In this document: positions 1 to 8,460 of the stretch, piece after piece
Numbering within the stretch: position 1 is the stretch's first letter
Layout: every line of letters begins with the position of its first letter
Assembly: GCF_000154825.1 (NCBI RefSeq)
Contig: NZ_DS560015.1
Span: 521,052 to 585,051, forward strand
Direction of reading: 5' to 3'
Length of the DNA: 64,000 nt
Origin: Anaerofustis stercorihominis DSM 17244
GTDB lineage: Bacteria > Bacillota > Clostridia > Eubacteriales > Anaerofustaceae
Made by a program: the position numbers and the translations under genes
Notes under the pieces: generated by a model
The model's input: only the letters and a program-made list of their open reading frames with translations
Database searches by the model: none
Told to the model about the DNA's origin: nothing

Positions 1-1017
1 CGTACCTTTTGCAAGTATCGGATTTTCGAATACGCCCATAGGTCCGTTCCAAACTACTGTCTTAGCTGATTTTACTGCGTCAGCAAATAATTTTGCAGTT
101 TCGGTTCCGATATCAAGTCCCATCATATCAGCAGGGATTGCATCTGAAGATACTACTTTTATTTCGATTTCAGCATCGATTGGGTTTGGGAAATCCTTTG
201 TTATTGTAGTATCTATAGGAAGTAAAAGTTTTTTACCAAGCTTTTCGGCTTTTTCCATCATTTCTTTACAGTAATCTAATTTTTCATCATCTACCAAAGA
301 AGTACCGATTTCGTATCCTTTAGCTTTTAAGAATGTATAAGCCATTCCACCGCCGATGATCAAAGTATCGCATTTTTCAAGAAGGTTAGCGATAACATTT
401 AATTTATCCGCAACTTTAGCTCCTCCGAGAATTGCTACGAAAGGTCTTTCAGGATTGTTTACGGCATTACCTAAAAAGTCGATTTCTTTTTGCATTAAAT
501 AACCTACAACGGCTGTGTCAACAAACTCAGTAACACCAACATTAGAACAGTGAGCTCTGTGAGCTGTACCGAAAGCGTCGTTTACGAAAATATCGCAAAG
601 TGAAGCTAAGTCTTTGCTTAATGCTTCTCCGTTTTTGGTTTCTTCAGCTCTGTAACGTGTATTTTGAAGAAGGACTACATCTCCTTCTTTCATTTCAGCA
701 ACTGCTTTTTTTGCATTTTCGCCTACTACGTTGTCATCAGCCGCAAAAACAACTTCTTTACCTAATTTTTCCGATAATCTCTTTGCAACGGGTGCAAGTG
801 ATAATTCAGGTTTAGCTTCTCCCTTTGGTTTACCTAGGTGAGAACATAAAATAACTTTTCCGCCGTCTTTCATAACCTTTTCGATTGTAGGAAGTGCAGC
901 GTTTATTCTGTTTTCATCTGTGATTTCTCCGTCCTTTAAAGGTACGTTGAAGTCACATCTTATTAATACTTTTTTTCCTTTAACATTTATATCATCTACT
1001 GATTTTTTATTTAGCAT
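1..1017 (-). CDS. pgk: Phosphoglycerate kinase, partial (C-terminus outside window)
   Basis: Cytosolic glycolytic enzyme that converts 1,3-bisphosphoglycerate and ADP to 3-phosphoglycerate and ATP. The minus-strand reading from ATG at 1017 is open to the window edge, giving about 339 of the usual 395 or so residues. Family landmarks are clear: the N-terminal substrate-binding RCDFNVP segment near residue 20, the CSHLGKPKG motif near residue 60, and the hinge and nucleotide-binding AILGGAKV segment near residue 200. The partial C-terminal domain ends at [14 protein letters not shown]-type ribosome site precedes the start. It lies 98 nt downstream of gapA on the same strand, the usual gapA-pgk order, with a hairpin between them that may attenuate transcription. 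Identity is certain. Only the 3' end is unseen. Confidence 0.97.
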   Translation of the reverse strand, partial: MLNKKSVDDINVKGKKVLIRCDFNVPLKDGEITDENRINAALPTIEKVMKDGGKVILCSHLGKPKGEAKPELSLAPVAKRLSEKLGKEVVFAADDNVVGENAKKAVAEMKEGDVVLLQNTRYRAEETKNGEALSKDLASLCDIFVNDAFGTAHRAHCSNVGVTEFVDTAVVGYLMQKEIDFLGNAVNNPERPFVAILGGAKVADKLNVIANLLEKCDTLIIGGGMAYTFLKAKGYEIGTSLVDDEKLDYCKEMMEKAEKLGKKLLLPIDTTITKDFPNPIDAEIEIKVVSSDAIPADMMGLDIGTETAKLFADAVKSAKTVVWNGPMGVFENPILAKGT

Positions 1018-1045
1018 CTAAAAGTGCTCCTTTCAAAATTTTGTA

Positions 1046-1081
1046 AATAAAAAGGTCCGGGCCAGTAACGATCCCGGACCC
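1046..1081 (-). terminator. gapA-pgk intergenic terminator or attenuator
   Basis: GGTCCGGG at 1054-1061 pairs with CCCGGACC at 1073-1080. On the minus strand the 8-bp G+C-rich stem is followed by TTTTTATTT. It lies between the gapA stop and the pgk start, so it probably lets gapA be transcribed in excess over pgk rather than fully ending the operon. Confidence 0.75.
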
Positions 1082-1115
1082 ATTTTGGATCTTTGTAAAT
1101 TGTACTTTAAATTAA

Positions 1116-2129
1116 TTAAGCTAATTCTGAGAAGTATTTGATTGTTCTTACCATTTGGCTTGTGTAAGAATTTTCATTATCATACCAAGATACTACTTGA
1201 ACTTGTGTATCGCCGTTTTCCATTGGAGATACCATTGTTTGTGTAGCGTCGAATAATGAACCGTATCTCATACCTACGATATCGCTTGATACTAATTCTT
1301 CTTCTGTGTAACCGAATGATTCTGTTTGAGCTTTTTTCATAGCTTCGTTGATTTGTTCAACTGTTACGTTACCTTTAACAACAGCTACTAAGATTGTTGT
1401 AGAACCTGTTGGTGTAGGAACTCTTTGTGCAGAACCGATTAATTTACCGTTAAGTTCAGGAATAACAAGACCGATAGCTTTTGCAGCACCTGTTGAGTTA
1501 GGAACGATGTTAACTGCAGCAGCTCTTGCTCTTCTGAAGTCACCTTTTCTTTGTGGTCCGTCAAGAGTCATTTGATCTCCTGTGTAAGCATGAATTGTGC
1601 TCATGATACCTGATTGGATTGGAGCTAAGTCGTTAAGAGCTTTAGCCATTGGAGCTAAACAGTTTGTTGTACAAGAAGCTGCAGAGATTACTGTATCTTC
1701 TGGTGTTAATGTTTTTTCGTTTACGTTATAAACGATTGTTGGAAGGTCATTACCTGCTGGAGCAGAGATAACAACTTTTCTGGCACCTGCTTTAACGTGA
1801 GCTTCTGCTTTAGCTTTAGATGTATAGAAACCTGTACATTCTAATACTACGTCTACACCGATTTCTCCCCATGGAAGTTTTGCAGCGTCAGCTTCTGCAT
1901 AGATTTTGATTTCTTTGCCGTCGATGATGATTGAATCATCTGTAGCTGAAACCTTATCAGCAAGAGCGTATGTTCCTTGTGATGAGTCATATTTTAATAA
2001 ATGTGCTAACATATCCGGAGATGTAAGGTCATTGATTGCAACTACTTCATAGCCTTCTGCACCAAACATTTGTCTGAATGCTAACCTCCCAATTCTACCA
2101 AATCCGTTAATAGCTACTTTTACTGCCAT
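1116..2129 (-). CDS. gapA: Glyceraldehyde-3-phosphate dehydrogenase (type I, NAD-dependent)
   Basis: Oxidative phosphorylation of glyceraldehyde 3-phosphate in glycolysis, in the cytosol. The 337 residues are the normal length. An N-terminal Rossmann NAD-binding motif (INGFGRIGR, residues 8-15) is followed by the catalytic domain with ASCTTNC (catalytic Cys153) and His180 in the [10 protein letters not shown] segment. The C-terminal WYDNE motif is present. The start is supported by an AGGAGG ribosome site 7 nt upstream. It is the first gene of a gapA-pgk operon with its own promoter (TTGATT-N17-TATAAT near 2259-2287). Asp34 in INDLT suggests NAD rather than NADP preference, by analogy with glycolytic GapA. 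Confidence 0.98.
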   Translation of the reverse strand: MAVKVAINGFGRIGRLAFRQMFGAEGYEVVAINDLTSPDMLAHLLKYDSSQGTYALADKVSATDDSIIIDGKEIKIYAEADAAKLPWGEIGVDVVLECTGFYTSKAKAEAHVKAGARKVVISAPAGNDLPTIVYNVNEKTLTPEDTVISAASCTTNCLAPMAKALNDLAPIQSGIMSTIHAYTGDQMTLDGPQRKGDFRRARAAAVNIVPNSTGAAKAIGLVIPELNGKLIGSAQRVPTPTGSTTILVAVVKGNVTVEQINEAMKKAQTESFGYTEEELVSSDIVGMRYGSLFDATQTMVSPMENGDTQVQVVSWYDNENSYTSQMVRTIKYFSELA

Positions 2130-2258
2130 AATAAAATTCCTCCTAATATTATAATTATTTTATTTTTTTGAAGTCTTGATTTATTTTATTTTCAGACCTC
2201 ATTTCGTAGCAAGTTTAAATTAGCCCCAATATTCGAGCATAAATTGAACTTTATCAGT

Positions 2259-2287
2259 ATTATATATAAATTAATCAGTAAAATCAA
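2259..2287 (-). promoter_or_regulatory. gapA promoter
   Basis: On the minus strand, -35 TTGATT (2287-2282), a 17-nt spacer and a perfect -10 TATAAT (2264-2259) lie about 130 nt upstream of the gapA start, just after the serC terminator hairpin. The leader of about 120 nt between promoter and start has no motif I recognise. Confidence 0.6.
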
Positions 2288-2291
2288 TAAT

Positions 2292-2343
2292 TTAAAAGAA
2301 AAAATGAAACAACTTTTTTAATAATTTATCGTTGTTTCATTTT
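2292..2343 (-). terminator. serC transcription terminator
   Basis: Two perfectly complementary 13-nt arms (2301-2313 and 2331-2343) form an A+T-rich hairpin. On the minus strand it is followed by TTTTTTCTTTT. It lies about 85 nt downstream of the serC stop and upstream of the gapA promoter, so it separates the two transcripts. Confidence 0.65.
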
Positions 2344-2427
2344 ATTTTTGAAAATTTGTTACATATGCCCGCTTTTTTCAATATTATACGATGAAAATAA
2401 AATTAGAACATATATAAAAAACTTATA

Positions 2428-3516
2428 TTAAGCATTCTCTTTTTCAAATTTTTTCATAAATTCCACTAATTTTTCAACGCCTTCGATTGGCATTGCGTTA
2501 TAAATAGAAGCTCTCATACCTCCGACAGTCCTATGTCCTTTTAAGTTAACGAAGCCTGCTTTTGTAGCTTCCTCTACAAATTTAGCGTCTAATTCTTTAT
2601 CTCCAGTAACAAAAGGTACATTCATAAGAGAACGGTCTTCTTTCACGACGGTACCCTTGAACATCTTGCTTTCATCCAAGTAATCGTAAAGTATCTTAGC
2701 CTTCTTTTCATTATGTTCTTTCATAGCCTCTAAGCCGCCTTTACCTTTAAGCCACTTAAATACTTTTCCGCAGATATAAATACCATATGCGGGAGGTGTG
2801 TTGAATAAAGAGTCATTATCAGAATGAGTCTTATATCTAAGCATTGTAGGAACTTTTTCATCTATTTCATCATCTGATGGGATAAGGTCTTCTCTGATTA
2901 TTACTATTACAACACCTGCGGGACCGATATTCTTCTGTACTCCGCCGTAAATGATACCATATTTTTCAACGTCTACAGGTTCAGATAAGAAACAAGAAGA
3001 TACATCGGAAACCAAAGTCTTTCCTTTTGTATTTGGAAGTGTATGATATTTTGTTCCGTAGATAGTGTTGTTTTCACATATGTATACATAATCCGCATCG
3101 TCGTCGATATTTAGATCACTTACATCGGGGATATATGAATAAGTCTTATCTTCGCTTGAAGCAACCGCTTTTGCATTACCGTATTTTTTAGCTTCGTTAA
3201 AAGCTTTTTTAGCCCACTGACCTGTGATAATGTAATCAGCCACTCCGTTTTTCATAAGGTTCATAGGTATCATTGCAAATTGCTGACTCGCACCGCCTTG
3301 TAAAAATAATACCTTGTAGTTATCGGGAATATTCATTAAATCTCTTAAGTCCTGTTCCGCTGTCTTGATGATTTCTTCAAACCATTTCGAACGGTGACTC
3401 ATTTCCATTACAGACATCCCGCTTCCGTTATAATCAAGCATTTCTGCCGCTGCTTCTTTTAATACTTCTTCCGGTAATACAGCCGGACCTGCTGAAAAGT
3501 TATATACTCTGCTCAT
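2428..3516 (-). CDS. serC: Phosphoserine aminotransferase
   Basis: PLP-dependent transamination of 3-phosphohydroxypyruvate with glutamate to give phosphoserine (serine biosynthesis). The 362 residues are the family length. The N-terminus VYNFSAGPAVLP is the SerC signature. The PLP-binding lysine lies in YGGVQKNIGPAG near residue 196. The C-terminus has the GGMRAS(I/L)YNAMP motif. A GGAG site lies 9 nt ahead of the ATG. The gene is 41 nt downstream of a DUF1015 gene on the same strand, a pairing common in Firmicutes. The usual partner serA (3-phosphoglycerate dehydrogenase) is not in the window. Confidence 0.96.
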   Translation of the reverse strand: MSRVYNFSAGPAVLPEEVLKEAAAEMLDYNGSGMSVMEMSHRSKWFEEIIKTAEQDLRDLMNIPDNYKVLFLQGGASQQFAMIPMNLMKNGVADYIITGQWAKKAFNEAKKYGNAKAVASSEDKTYSYIPDVSDLNIDDDADYVYICENNTIYGTKYHTLPNTKGKTLVSDVSSCFLSEPVDVEKYGIIYGGVQKNIGPAGVVIVIIREDLIPSDDEIDEKVPTMLRYKTHSDNDSLFNTPPAYGIYICGKVFKWLKGKGGLEAMKEHNEKKAKILYDYLDESKMFKGTVVKEDRSLMNVPFVTGDKELDAKFVEEATKAGFVNLKGHRTVGGMRASIYNAMPIEGVEKLVEFMKKFEKENA

Positions 3517-3557
3517 TTACTTCAATCTCCTTTTATATATTATTACTATTATGTATT

Positions 3558-4793
3558 TTATATTTTATGTATAAATAAACCGCTTCTTAGTTTCGGTTCA
3601 AACCAAGTGGATTTCGGAGGCATGACCATGTTTGCGTCCGCCACACCGAACAAATCATCCATGGTTACCGGATAGACCGCAAATGCTGCACCACCGAATT
3701 TATCTGCTCTTTCCTGTAATTCTTTCAAGCCTCTTATACCTCCGACAAATTCTATATTGTCATTCGTCCTCGGGTCATCAATACCGAGAACGGGACCTAA
3801 AAGATTTTCCTGAAGTATATCGGCGTCAAGGCTCTTAACGGGATTACTTTCATCGAATGTACCTTCTTTGGCGGTAATAAGATACCACTTACCCTCTACA
3901 TACATTGAAAAGTCATGTTTCTTATTTGGTTTTATTATTTCTTCACTCGGTTCGCTTACTTCAAATTTTTCTTTTACTTTACTAAAGAATTCATCTTTAT
4001 CAAGTCCGTTTAAACTTTTTACCACTCTGTTATAATCCATTATAGCAAGCTCATCGCTGTCAAACACTACTGATAATATATAGTTATATTCTCTGTCGAC
4101 ATCATCCCCCGCTTCTTCTCTGAGCCTCTTACCCACTTCGTAAGACGAAGCTGTCCTGTGATGACCATCCGCAATATATAGGTAATCTATATTATTGTAA
4201 TATTCTCTTACTTTTTCAACGTCTTCTTCTTTATCGACTACCCATAATATATGGCTTATACCATCGTCGGAAACAAAATCGTATACCGGTTTATTGTTTT
4301 TTGTAAAATCTTCTATAAAGTTATGTACATTTTCATTGTGTCTGTGAGCGAAAAACACAGGTTCTGTATGAGCCGAACATGCAAGAAAGTTATTTATCCT
4401 GTCCACTTCCTTTTCAGGTCTCGTAAACTCATGTTTCTTGATTATCCCCTGCTCGTATTCGAATGTGGAACAGCATCCGCAGATACCTGTCTGCACTCTG
4501 CCGTCCATGATCTGTCTATATATGTAGTAAACTTCTTTGTCTTCTTTTTTTAAATAACCTTTATCCAAGAATTTATCGAAGTTTTCTCTTGCTTTTTCAT
4601 ATACTTTTTCATCATGAATATCTACACTGTCGTCTAGATCTATATCGGAGCGTACAATATGTAAAAAGGACTTTTCATTTTTGCCCATTTCCCTTGCTTC
4701 ATCCCTGTTCATTACATCATAAGGTAAACAGGATACATCTTCTACATATTTTTCATCGGGTCTTATACCCTTAAATGGTTTTAATACTGCCAT
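3558..4793 (-). CDS. DUF1015 family protein
   Basis: A 411-residue soluble protein of the DUF1015 family (often annotated as SpoOJ/ParA/ParB/repB-like, without proof). The hallmark is ADGHHRTASSYEV near residue 215, a conserved His/Asp-rich motif. The start MAVLKPFKGIRPD and the end WFEPKLRSGL match the family. The function is unproven. Its repeated genomic pairing with serC and serA suggests a role in serine or phosphoserine metabolism, and here serC follows 41 nt downstream. An AGGAGG ribosome site supports the start. Family membership is seen; the metabolic link is inference. Confidence 0.85.
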   Translation of the reverse strand: MAVLKPFKGIRPDEKYVEDVSCLPYDVMNRDEAREMGKNEKSFLHIVRSDIDLDDSVDIHDEKVYEKARENFDKFLDKGYLKKEDKEVYYIYRQIMDGRVQTGICGCCSTFEYEQGIIKKHEFTRPEKEVDRINNFLACSAHTEPVFFAHRHNENVHNFIEDFTKNNKPVYDFVSDDGISHILWVVDKEEDVEKVREYYNNIDYLYIADGHHRTASSYEVGKRLREEAGDDVDREYNYILSVVFDSDELAIMDYNRVVKSLNGLDKDEFFSKVKEKFEVSEPSEEIIKPNKKHDFSMYVEGKWYLITAKEGTFDESNPVKSLDADILQENLLGPVLGIDDPRTNDNIEFVGGIRGLKELQERADKFGGAAFAVYPVTMDDLFGVADANMVMPPKSTWFEPKLRSGLFIHKI

Positions 4794-4931
4794 AAACTCC
4801 TCCTAAAATTTTTATTAAACTAAATGATATCATCACTTACACCTAACTTCAAGAATTTTGAGAAAATTTTCATAAAAAGTTGATAAATTTGCAAATAAAT
4901 TACAATAACCAATATATTAAACAGTCTAAGC

Positions 4932-4967
4932 CAAACAAAAAGGAGCCATTTTTATCAGCTCCTTTTT
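4932..4967 (-). terminator. Terminator of the GntR/ABC operon
   Basis: AGGAGC (4941-4946) pairs with GCTCCT (4958-4963), extended by flanking A/T pairs. On the minus strand the stem is followed by TTTTTG. It lies just past the ABC permease stop at 4996. Confidence 0.75.
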
Positions 4968-4995
4968 TATATTTAATTAAAAATATATAATCAAA

Positions 4996-5811
4996 TTATT
5001 CTAAGTTGAGTCTGTTTTCCATCATATACTTGGTTATGAAGAAATATGCTGCGTTTAATATCAGTATATATAATATAACCCCGATGAATAATAAATGGAA
5101 AGCGGCTGCATTACTTAAAGTACTCATCATCGCTTTTAAAGGATTGGATAACACCATTCCGGCAACAGTGGTTATTACAGTTAAAATCAATGATAATACC
5201 ATATATGCTCCGAATGAGCATAAAATCTTATTCTTTTTAGCCGAAAATCCTATTGCCATGGATGCATATACGTTAAGTATCTTTGATGAACATCCAAGTA
5301 TTATAATTATGATTACGTATATAATTGCAATAAATGCAAGTCCGCCTTCTTCGGTAAATATAGCATTAATTACTTCTTTGAAAGAAGTCCAGTCTATATC
5401 CGTAATATTCAAAGCACCCGAAACCATCAAAATGACAAATATAGAGAACATTACGACTATCCCCGTTACAACTATCCAAAATGTACCTATTATTATTTTA
5501 CTTAAAATTTCTTTTGATATCGTTACAGGTAATGTATGAGTCAAATATCCTTCGTTTGATAAGTCTGATTTATAAAATCTAAAGAGTGCAAGTAACCCCG
5601 ATATTATAAATATACCTATAATACCCAATACATAAGCAGTCATCCCAACGCCTCCGAAGAGATTGACAAATATATTGTTTTTACTTATATGAGGTTCTAT
5701 AACTCCAAAGAAAACTCCGTTAAATATTGATATAAGAAAAAGTACAATAATTGCAGGAAGCATTATTCTCTTTGTAGCTTTAAATTCGTATTTCATTAAT
5801 TTCCTTAACAT
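4996..5811 (-). CDS. ABC-2 type membrane permease subunit
   Basis: A 271-residue integral membrane protein with about six hydrophobic segments (near residues 20-38, 58-77, 107-130, 155-173, 198-222 and 238-260). It is typical of the permease of small bacitracin/antimicrobial-type or YtrB-like ABC exporters. The start overlaps the end of the ATPase reading frame by 7 nt, so the genes are translationally coupled. The matching ATPase upstream is frameshifted and has lost its signature motif, so this permease probably has no working partner from this operon. The substrate cannot be read from the sequence. Confidence 0.8.
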   Translation of the reverse strand: MLRKLMKYEFKATKRIMLPAIIVLFLISIFNGVFFGVIEPHISKNNIFVNLFGGVGMTAYVLGIIGIFIISGLLALFRFYKSDLSNEGYLTHTLPVTISKEILSKIIIGTFWIVVTGIVVMFSIFVILMVSGALNITDIDWTSFKEVINAIFTEEGGLAFIAIIYVIIIIILGCSSKILNVYASMAIGFSAKKNKILCSFGAYMVLSLILTVITTVAGMVLSNPLKAMMSTLSNAAAFHLLFIGVILYILILNAAYFFITKYMMENRLNLE

Positions 5812-6456
5812 CTGAATTCCTCCCTAAATAAATTGTCTATAGACATTCCTTTTTCTTCCCTTATTTCATCTGCGTCACCATTTAATACCACCTGACCGTT
5901 TTTCAGAAAAATGACTTCATCGAGTACCTTTTCTATATCGGAAATCAAATGAGTGGAAATGATTACCGTTGAATCTTCGGAGTAATTATTTATAATGGTG
6001 TTTAAAATATAGTCTCTGCTTGCGGGGTCGACTCCGCCGATAGGTTCGTCTAAAAGATAAACTCTGGCTTCTCTGCTCATAGAGTTTATCCGTAGGATTT
6101 ATTTTAAGACTTTCAAGCATTTTGTAAGCTTTCTTTTTATTGAAATCCTTATAAAAATCTTCAAAAAAATCCATCAGCTCATCTACCCTCATCCATTCAT
6201 TCAAATAGCTTTTATCGGGAAGATAAGACACAATTTCTTTTGTTTCTATCCCCGGACTCATTCCGTCGATCGTGATTTCTCCCCCGGAAGGAACGAGAAG
6301 TTTATTCATTAACTTGATAAGTGTAGTCTTGCCGCTGCCGTTAGGACCGAGTAGCCCCACTATTTTACCCTTTGGAATACTTAAAGTAACATTATTCAGA
6401 GCAAGTATTTCATTGTATTCCTTAAATAAGTTTTTAATTTCAATTAAATTACTCAT
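5805..6456 (-). pseudogene. ABC transporter ATPase, frameshifted, signature motif deleted
   Basis: The N-terminal part (from ATG at 6456) has Walker A GPNGSGKT near residue 36 and continues correctly to about residue 125 (INPTDKL). It then runs out of frame. A second frame carries the C-terminal part from about 6080 down to 5805, with Walker B VYLLDEP, the D-loop GGVDPAS and the switch STHL. In intact relatives these parts are joined by about 15 residues containing the LSxG(M/Q) ABC signature. That stretch is missing near 6085, so this is a deletion plus frameshift, not one miscalled base. Without the signature motif ATP hydrolysis would be lost. A GGAGG site and overlap with the upstream GntR gene show it was the middle gene of a regulator-ATPase-permease operon. 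Confidence 0.85.
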
Positions 6457-6823
6457 CTTTTTTTCCTCCCACAGCCTCTTTTATTACAGATATAATATCT
6501 TCATCATTAAAACCAATCTCTCTCATCTTAAGCAAAAAATCATCTACATATTCCCTGGCTAACAATTTCCTTCTCTCCTTAATTACATTTTCGTCTTCCG
6601 TCACAAATCTTCCGCTGGTCCTTGAAGAAAAAACTATGTTGTTTTTTTCAAGTTCGCTGAAAGCTTTTTGAACGGTATTTGGATTTACATTTGCAATACT
6701 TGCAAATTCTCTGACCGACGCTAGTTTGTCAGCTGCTTTGTATTTTCCTTTTAGTATATCTCTTTCTATATATGAAGCTAATTGCAGATATATAGGTCTG
6801 TCACTTTTAAATTCCCATCCCAT
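6449..6823 (-). CDS. GntR family (YtrA subfamily) transcriptional regulator
   Basis: A 124-residue DNA-binding protein. A winged helix-turn-helix spans residues 8-75: RPIYLQLASYIERDILKG, then SVREFASIANVNPNTVQKAFSELE as the recognition part, then the wing SSRTSGRFVTED. A short C-terminal dimerisation helix pair replaces the large ligand domain, which is the YtrA architecture. YtrA proteins repress their own ABC transporter operon. The next two genes are the (broken) ATPase and the permease, overlapping by 8 and 7 nt. The 38-bp palindrome 17 nt upstream of the start is the obvious operator. Confidence 0.9.
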   Translation of the reverse strand: MGWEFKSDRPIYLQLASYIERDILKGKYKAADKLASVREFASIANVNPNTVQKAFSELEKNNIVFSSRTSGRFVTEDENVIKERRKLLAREYVDDFLLKMREIGFNDEDIISVIKEAVGGKKDE

Positions 6824-6839
6824 ATTCGTCCGTCCTTTC

Positions 6840-6877
6840 TTGTATTATTGTATTAATTAACTAATACAATAATACAA
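6840..6877. promoter_or_regulatory. 38-bp palindromic operator of the GntR/ABC operon
   Basis: Perfect 16-bp arms, TTGTATTATTGTATTA (6840-6855) and its complement (6862-6877), flank a 6-bp centre. It starts 17 nt upstream of the GntR start codon. The arm contains two near-repeats (TTGTATTA and TTGTATTA sharing one T-rich boundary), suggesting two dimer sites. YtrA-type regulators bind long inverted repeats next to their own gene, so autoregulation is likely. The same intergenic region precedes the divergent leucine-rich-repeat gene. Confidence 0.75.
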
Positions 6878-7034
6878 CCTTATTTCAATATTGTCAATAC
6901 CTTTAATAAAAATATTTAAATTTAAAGATGAATAATAATTTATGATGAAAATATAATGAAATTAAGAAATAATATATTTAAATAATTACATAAATATGGT
7001 AAAATGATTTGAATATAAAAAGGAAGTATAGATA

Positions 7035-8426
7035 ATGAAAAGAAATAAAAAAATCACTTTGATATCAATTATTTTAATGACTTTATTAATAATACCTTCA
7101 ATTACTTTCGCTAAAACGGATATGACAGACGAAGAAACCTCGAGAGAAGTCGGCGACAGTATAACCAACGTAACACAAGGCAAAGAAAACGGATATACAT
7201 ATAGGATAAGAAACAAAAAAGCTTATATAATATCATATGACACAACAGAGGAAAGTATCAAAAGCCTTGTTATTCCTGATAAGATAAAAAATTGTCCTGT
7301 CGTAAGTATACAAGATGAAGCCTTTAAAAACATACCTGCAAAAAGTATCGTAATCCCTAAATCAGTGGAAACAATAGGAGATTTTGCTTTTTACAACTGC
7401 AGTAATCTTGAGGAACTTACCATTAAAGGAAGTAAAAAAATCAACAGCTATGCTTTTGCAAACTGTTTAAATTTAAATAATGTTATTATTGAAGAAGGTA
7501 CCGCCAAAATCGAAGAAAGTGCATTTTTAAACAGCGGGATGAAGACAATTTCGCTTCCTTCTACCCTTAAAGAAATCGGGAACAATGTTTTTACCAACTG
7601 TTCAAATCTTACGGATTTTACAGTAGCTCAAAACAATAAAACGTTCATAAGCATTGACGGTGTATTGTACAGTAAGGATAAAAAAACTTTAATTGCTTAT
7701 CCGACCGATAAAGATTTAAATAGCTATACAGTAAATGCTGATACTAAAACAATCAGTAATTCTGCATTTTATGGTAACAAACAGCTTGAAACAATAATTT
7801 TACCTAAAAAGCTTAAAACTATAGGTTCTTTGGCATTTTATAATACAAGAAGTTTAAAAAGTATAGAAATACCTAAAAATGTATCATCCGTAGCAAGCGA
7901 AGCTTTCTACGGCAGCGTAAGCTTATCAAATGTTACACTAAAAGGAACAAAAACCATAAGCAAAAATGCTTTTGCGGAATGTGAAAGTTTAACTGATGTA
8001 AAATTATCTGACAGCTTAACGGAGATAAAAGCAAATGCTTTCGAAAATTGTACTATTCTTAAAAACATTGACCTTCCGGACTCTATTGAAATTATGGGAG
8101 CTTCAGTATTCAGAGGCTGTATAAGCTTAAATAAAGTAACTATACCTAAAAGTGTAAATTATATCAGAGACTATGCTTTTGCGGACTGTACGGGACTTAC
8201 AGAAGTTGATTTAAGTACGGGAGTAACTAAAATAAACAAAAAAGCATTCAGCAACTGTCCTAAACTTACGAAATTCATCGCACCGTCATATAATTTGGGT
8301 TTCATAGGAAAGACAGTTTTTGATGACAGCAAAAATGTAGTTATATATGCGCCGTATAATTCTTATGCATTAAAATATGCGGAGGAAAATAAAATAAAAA
8401 CTGAAAATATTGATGCAGAATATTAA
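7035..8426 (+). CDS. Secreted BspA-like leucine-rich-repeat protein
   Basis: 463 residues. Residues 1-27 form a signal peptide (basic start, hydrophobic run, cleavage after SITFA). From about residue 75 to 440 the protein is built of repeating units of about 23 residues of the BspA/TpLRR (LRR_5) type, with consensus A-F-x-x-C-x-x-L-x-x-(V/I)-x-(I/L)-P-x-x-(L/V)-x-x-I. There are about a dozen copies, with one imperfect interruption near residue 205-225. No LPxTG, cell-wall repeat or C-terminal membrane anchor is seen, so it is secreted or loosely held. BspA-type proteins often serve adhesion in mucosal anaerobes, but a function here is inference. It is convergent with the phage capsid gene. 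Confidence 0.88.
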   Translation: MKRNKKITLISIILMTLLIIPSITFAKTDMTDEETSREVGDSITNVTQGKENGYTYRIRNKKAYIISYDTTEESIKSLVIPDKIKNCPVVSIQDEAFKNIPAKSIVIPKSVETIGDFAFYNCSNLEELTIKGSKKINSYAFANCLNLNNVIIEEGTAKIEESAFLNSGMKTISLPSTLKEIGNNVFTNCSNLTDFTVAQNNKTFISIDGVLYSKDKKTLIAYPTDKDLNSYTVNADTKTISNSAFYGNKQLETIILPKKLKTIGSLAFYNTRSLKSIEIPKNVSSVASEAFYGSVSLSNVTLKGTKTISKNAFAECESLTDVKLSDSLTEIKANAFENCTILKNIDLPDSIEIMGASVFRGCISLNKVTIPKSVNYIRDYAFADCTGLTEVDLSTGVTKINKKAFSNCPKLTKFIAPSYNLGFIGKTVFDDSKNVVIYAPYNSYALKYAEENKIKTENIDAEY

Positions 8427-8460
8427 ATAAAAAAGGAAGATAAAATCTTCCTTTTTTATT
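8427..8460. terminator. Bidirectional terminator between LRR and capsid genes
   Basis: GGAAGAT (8435-8441) and ATCTTCC (8444-8450) with A- and T-runs on both sides form a hairpin with U-tails in either direction. It overlaps the capsid stop codon and directly follows the LRR stop. Confidence 0.8.

Noticed and set aside
5006-5539. Long plus-strand frame antisense to the ABC permease
   Set aside because: It is the mirror of a hydrophobic coding sequence, without a ribosome site or family match.
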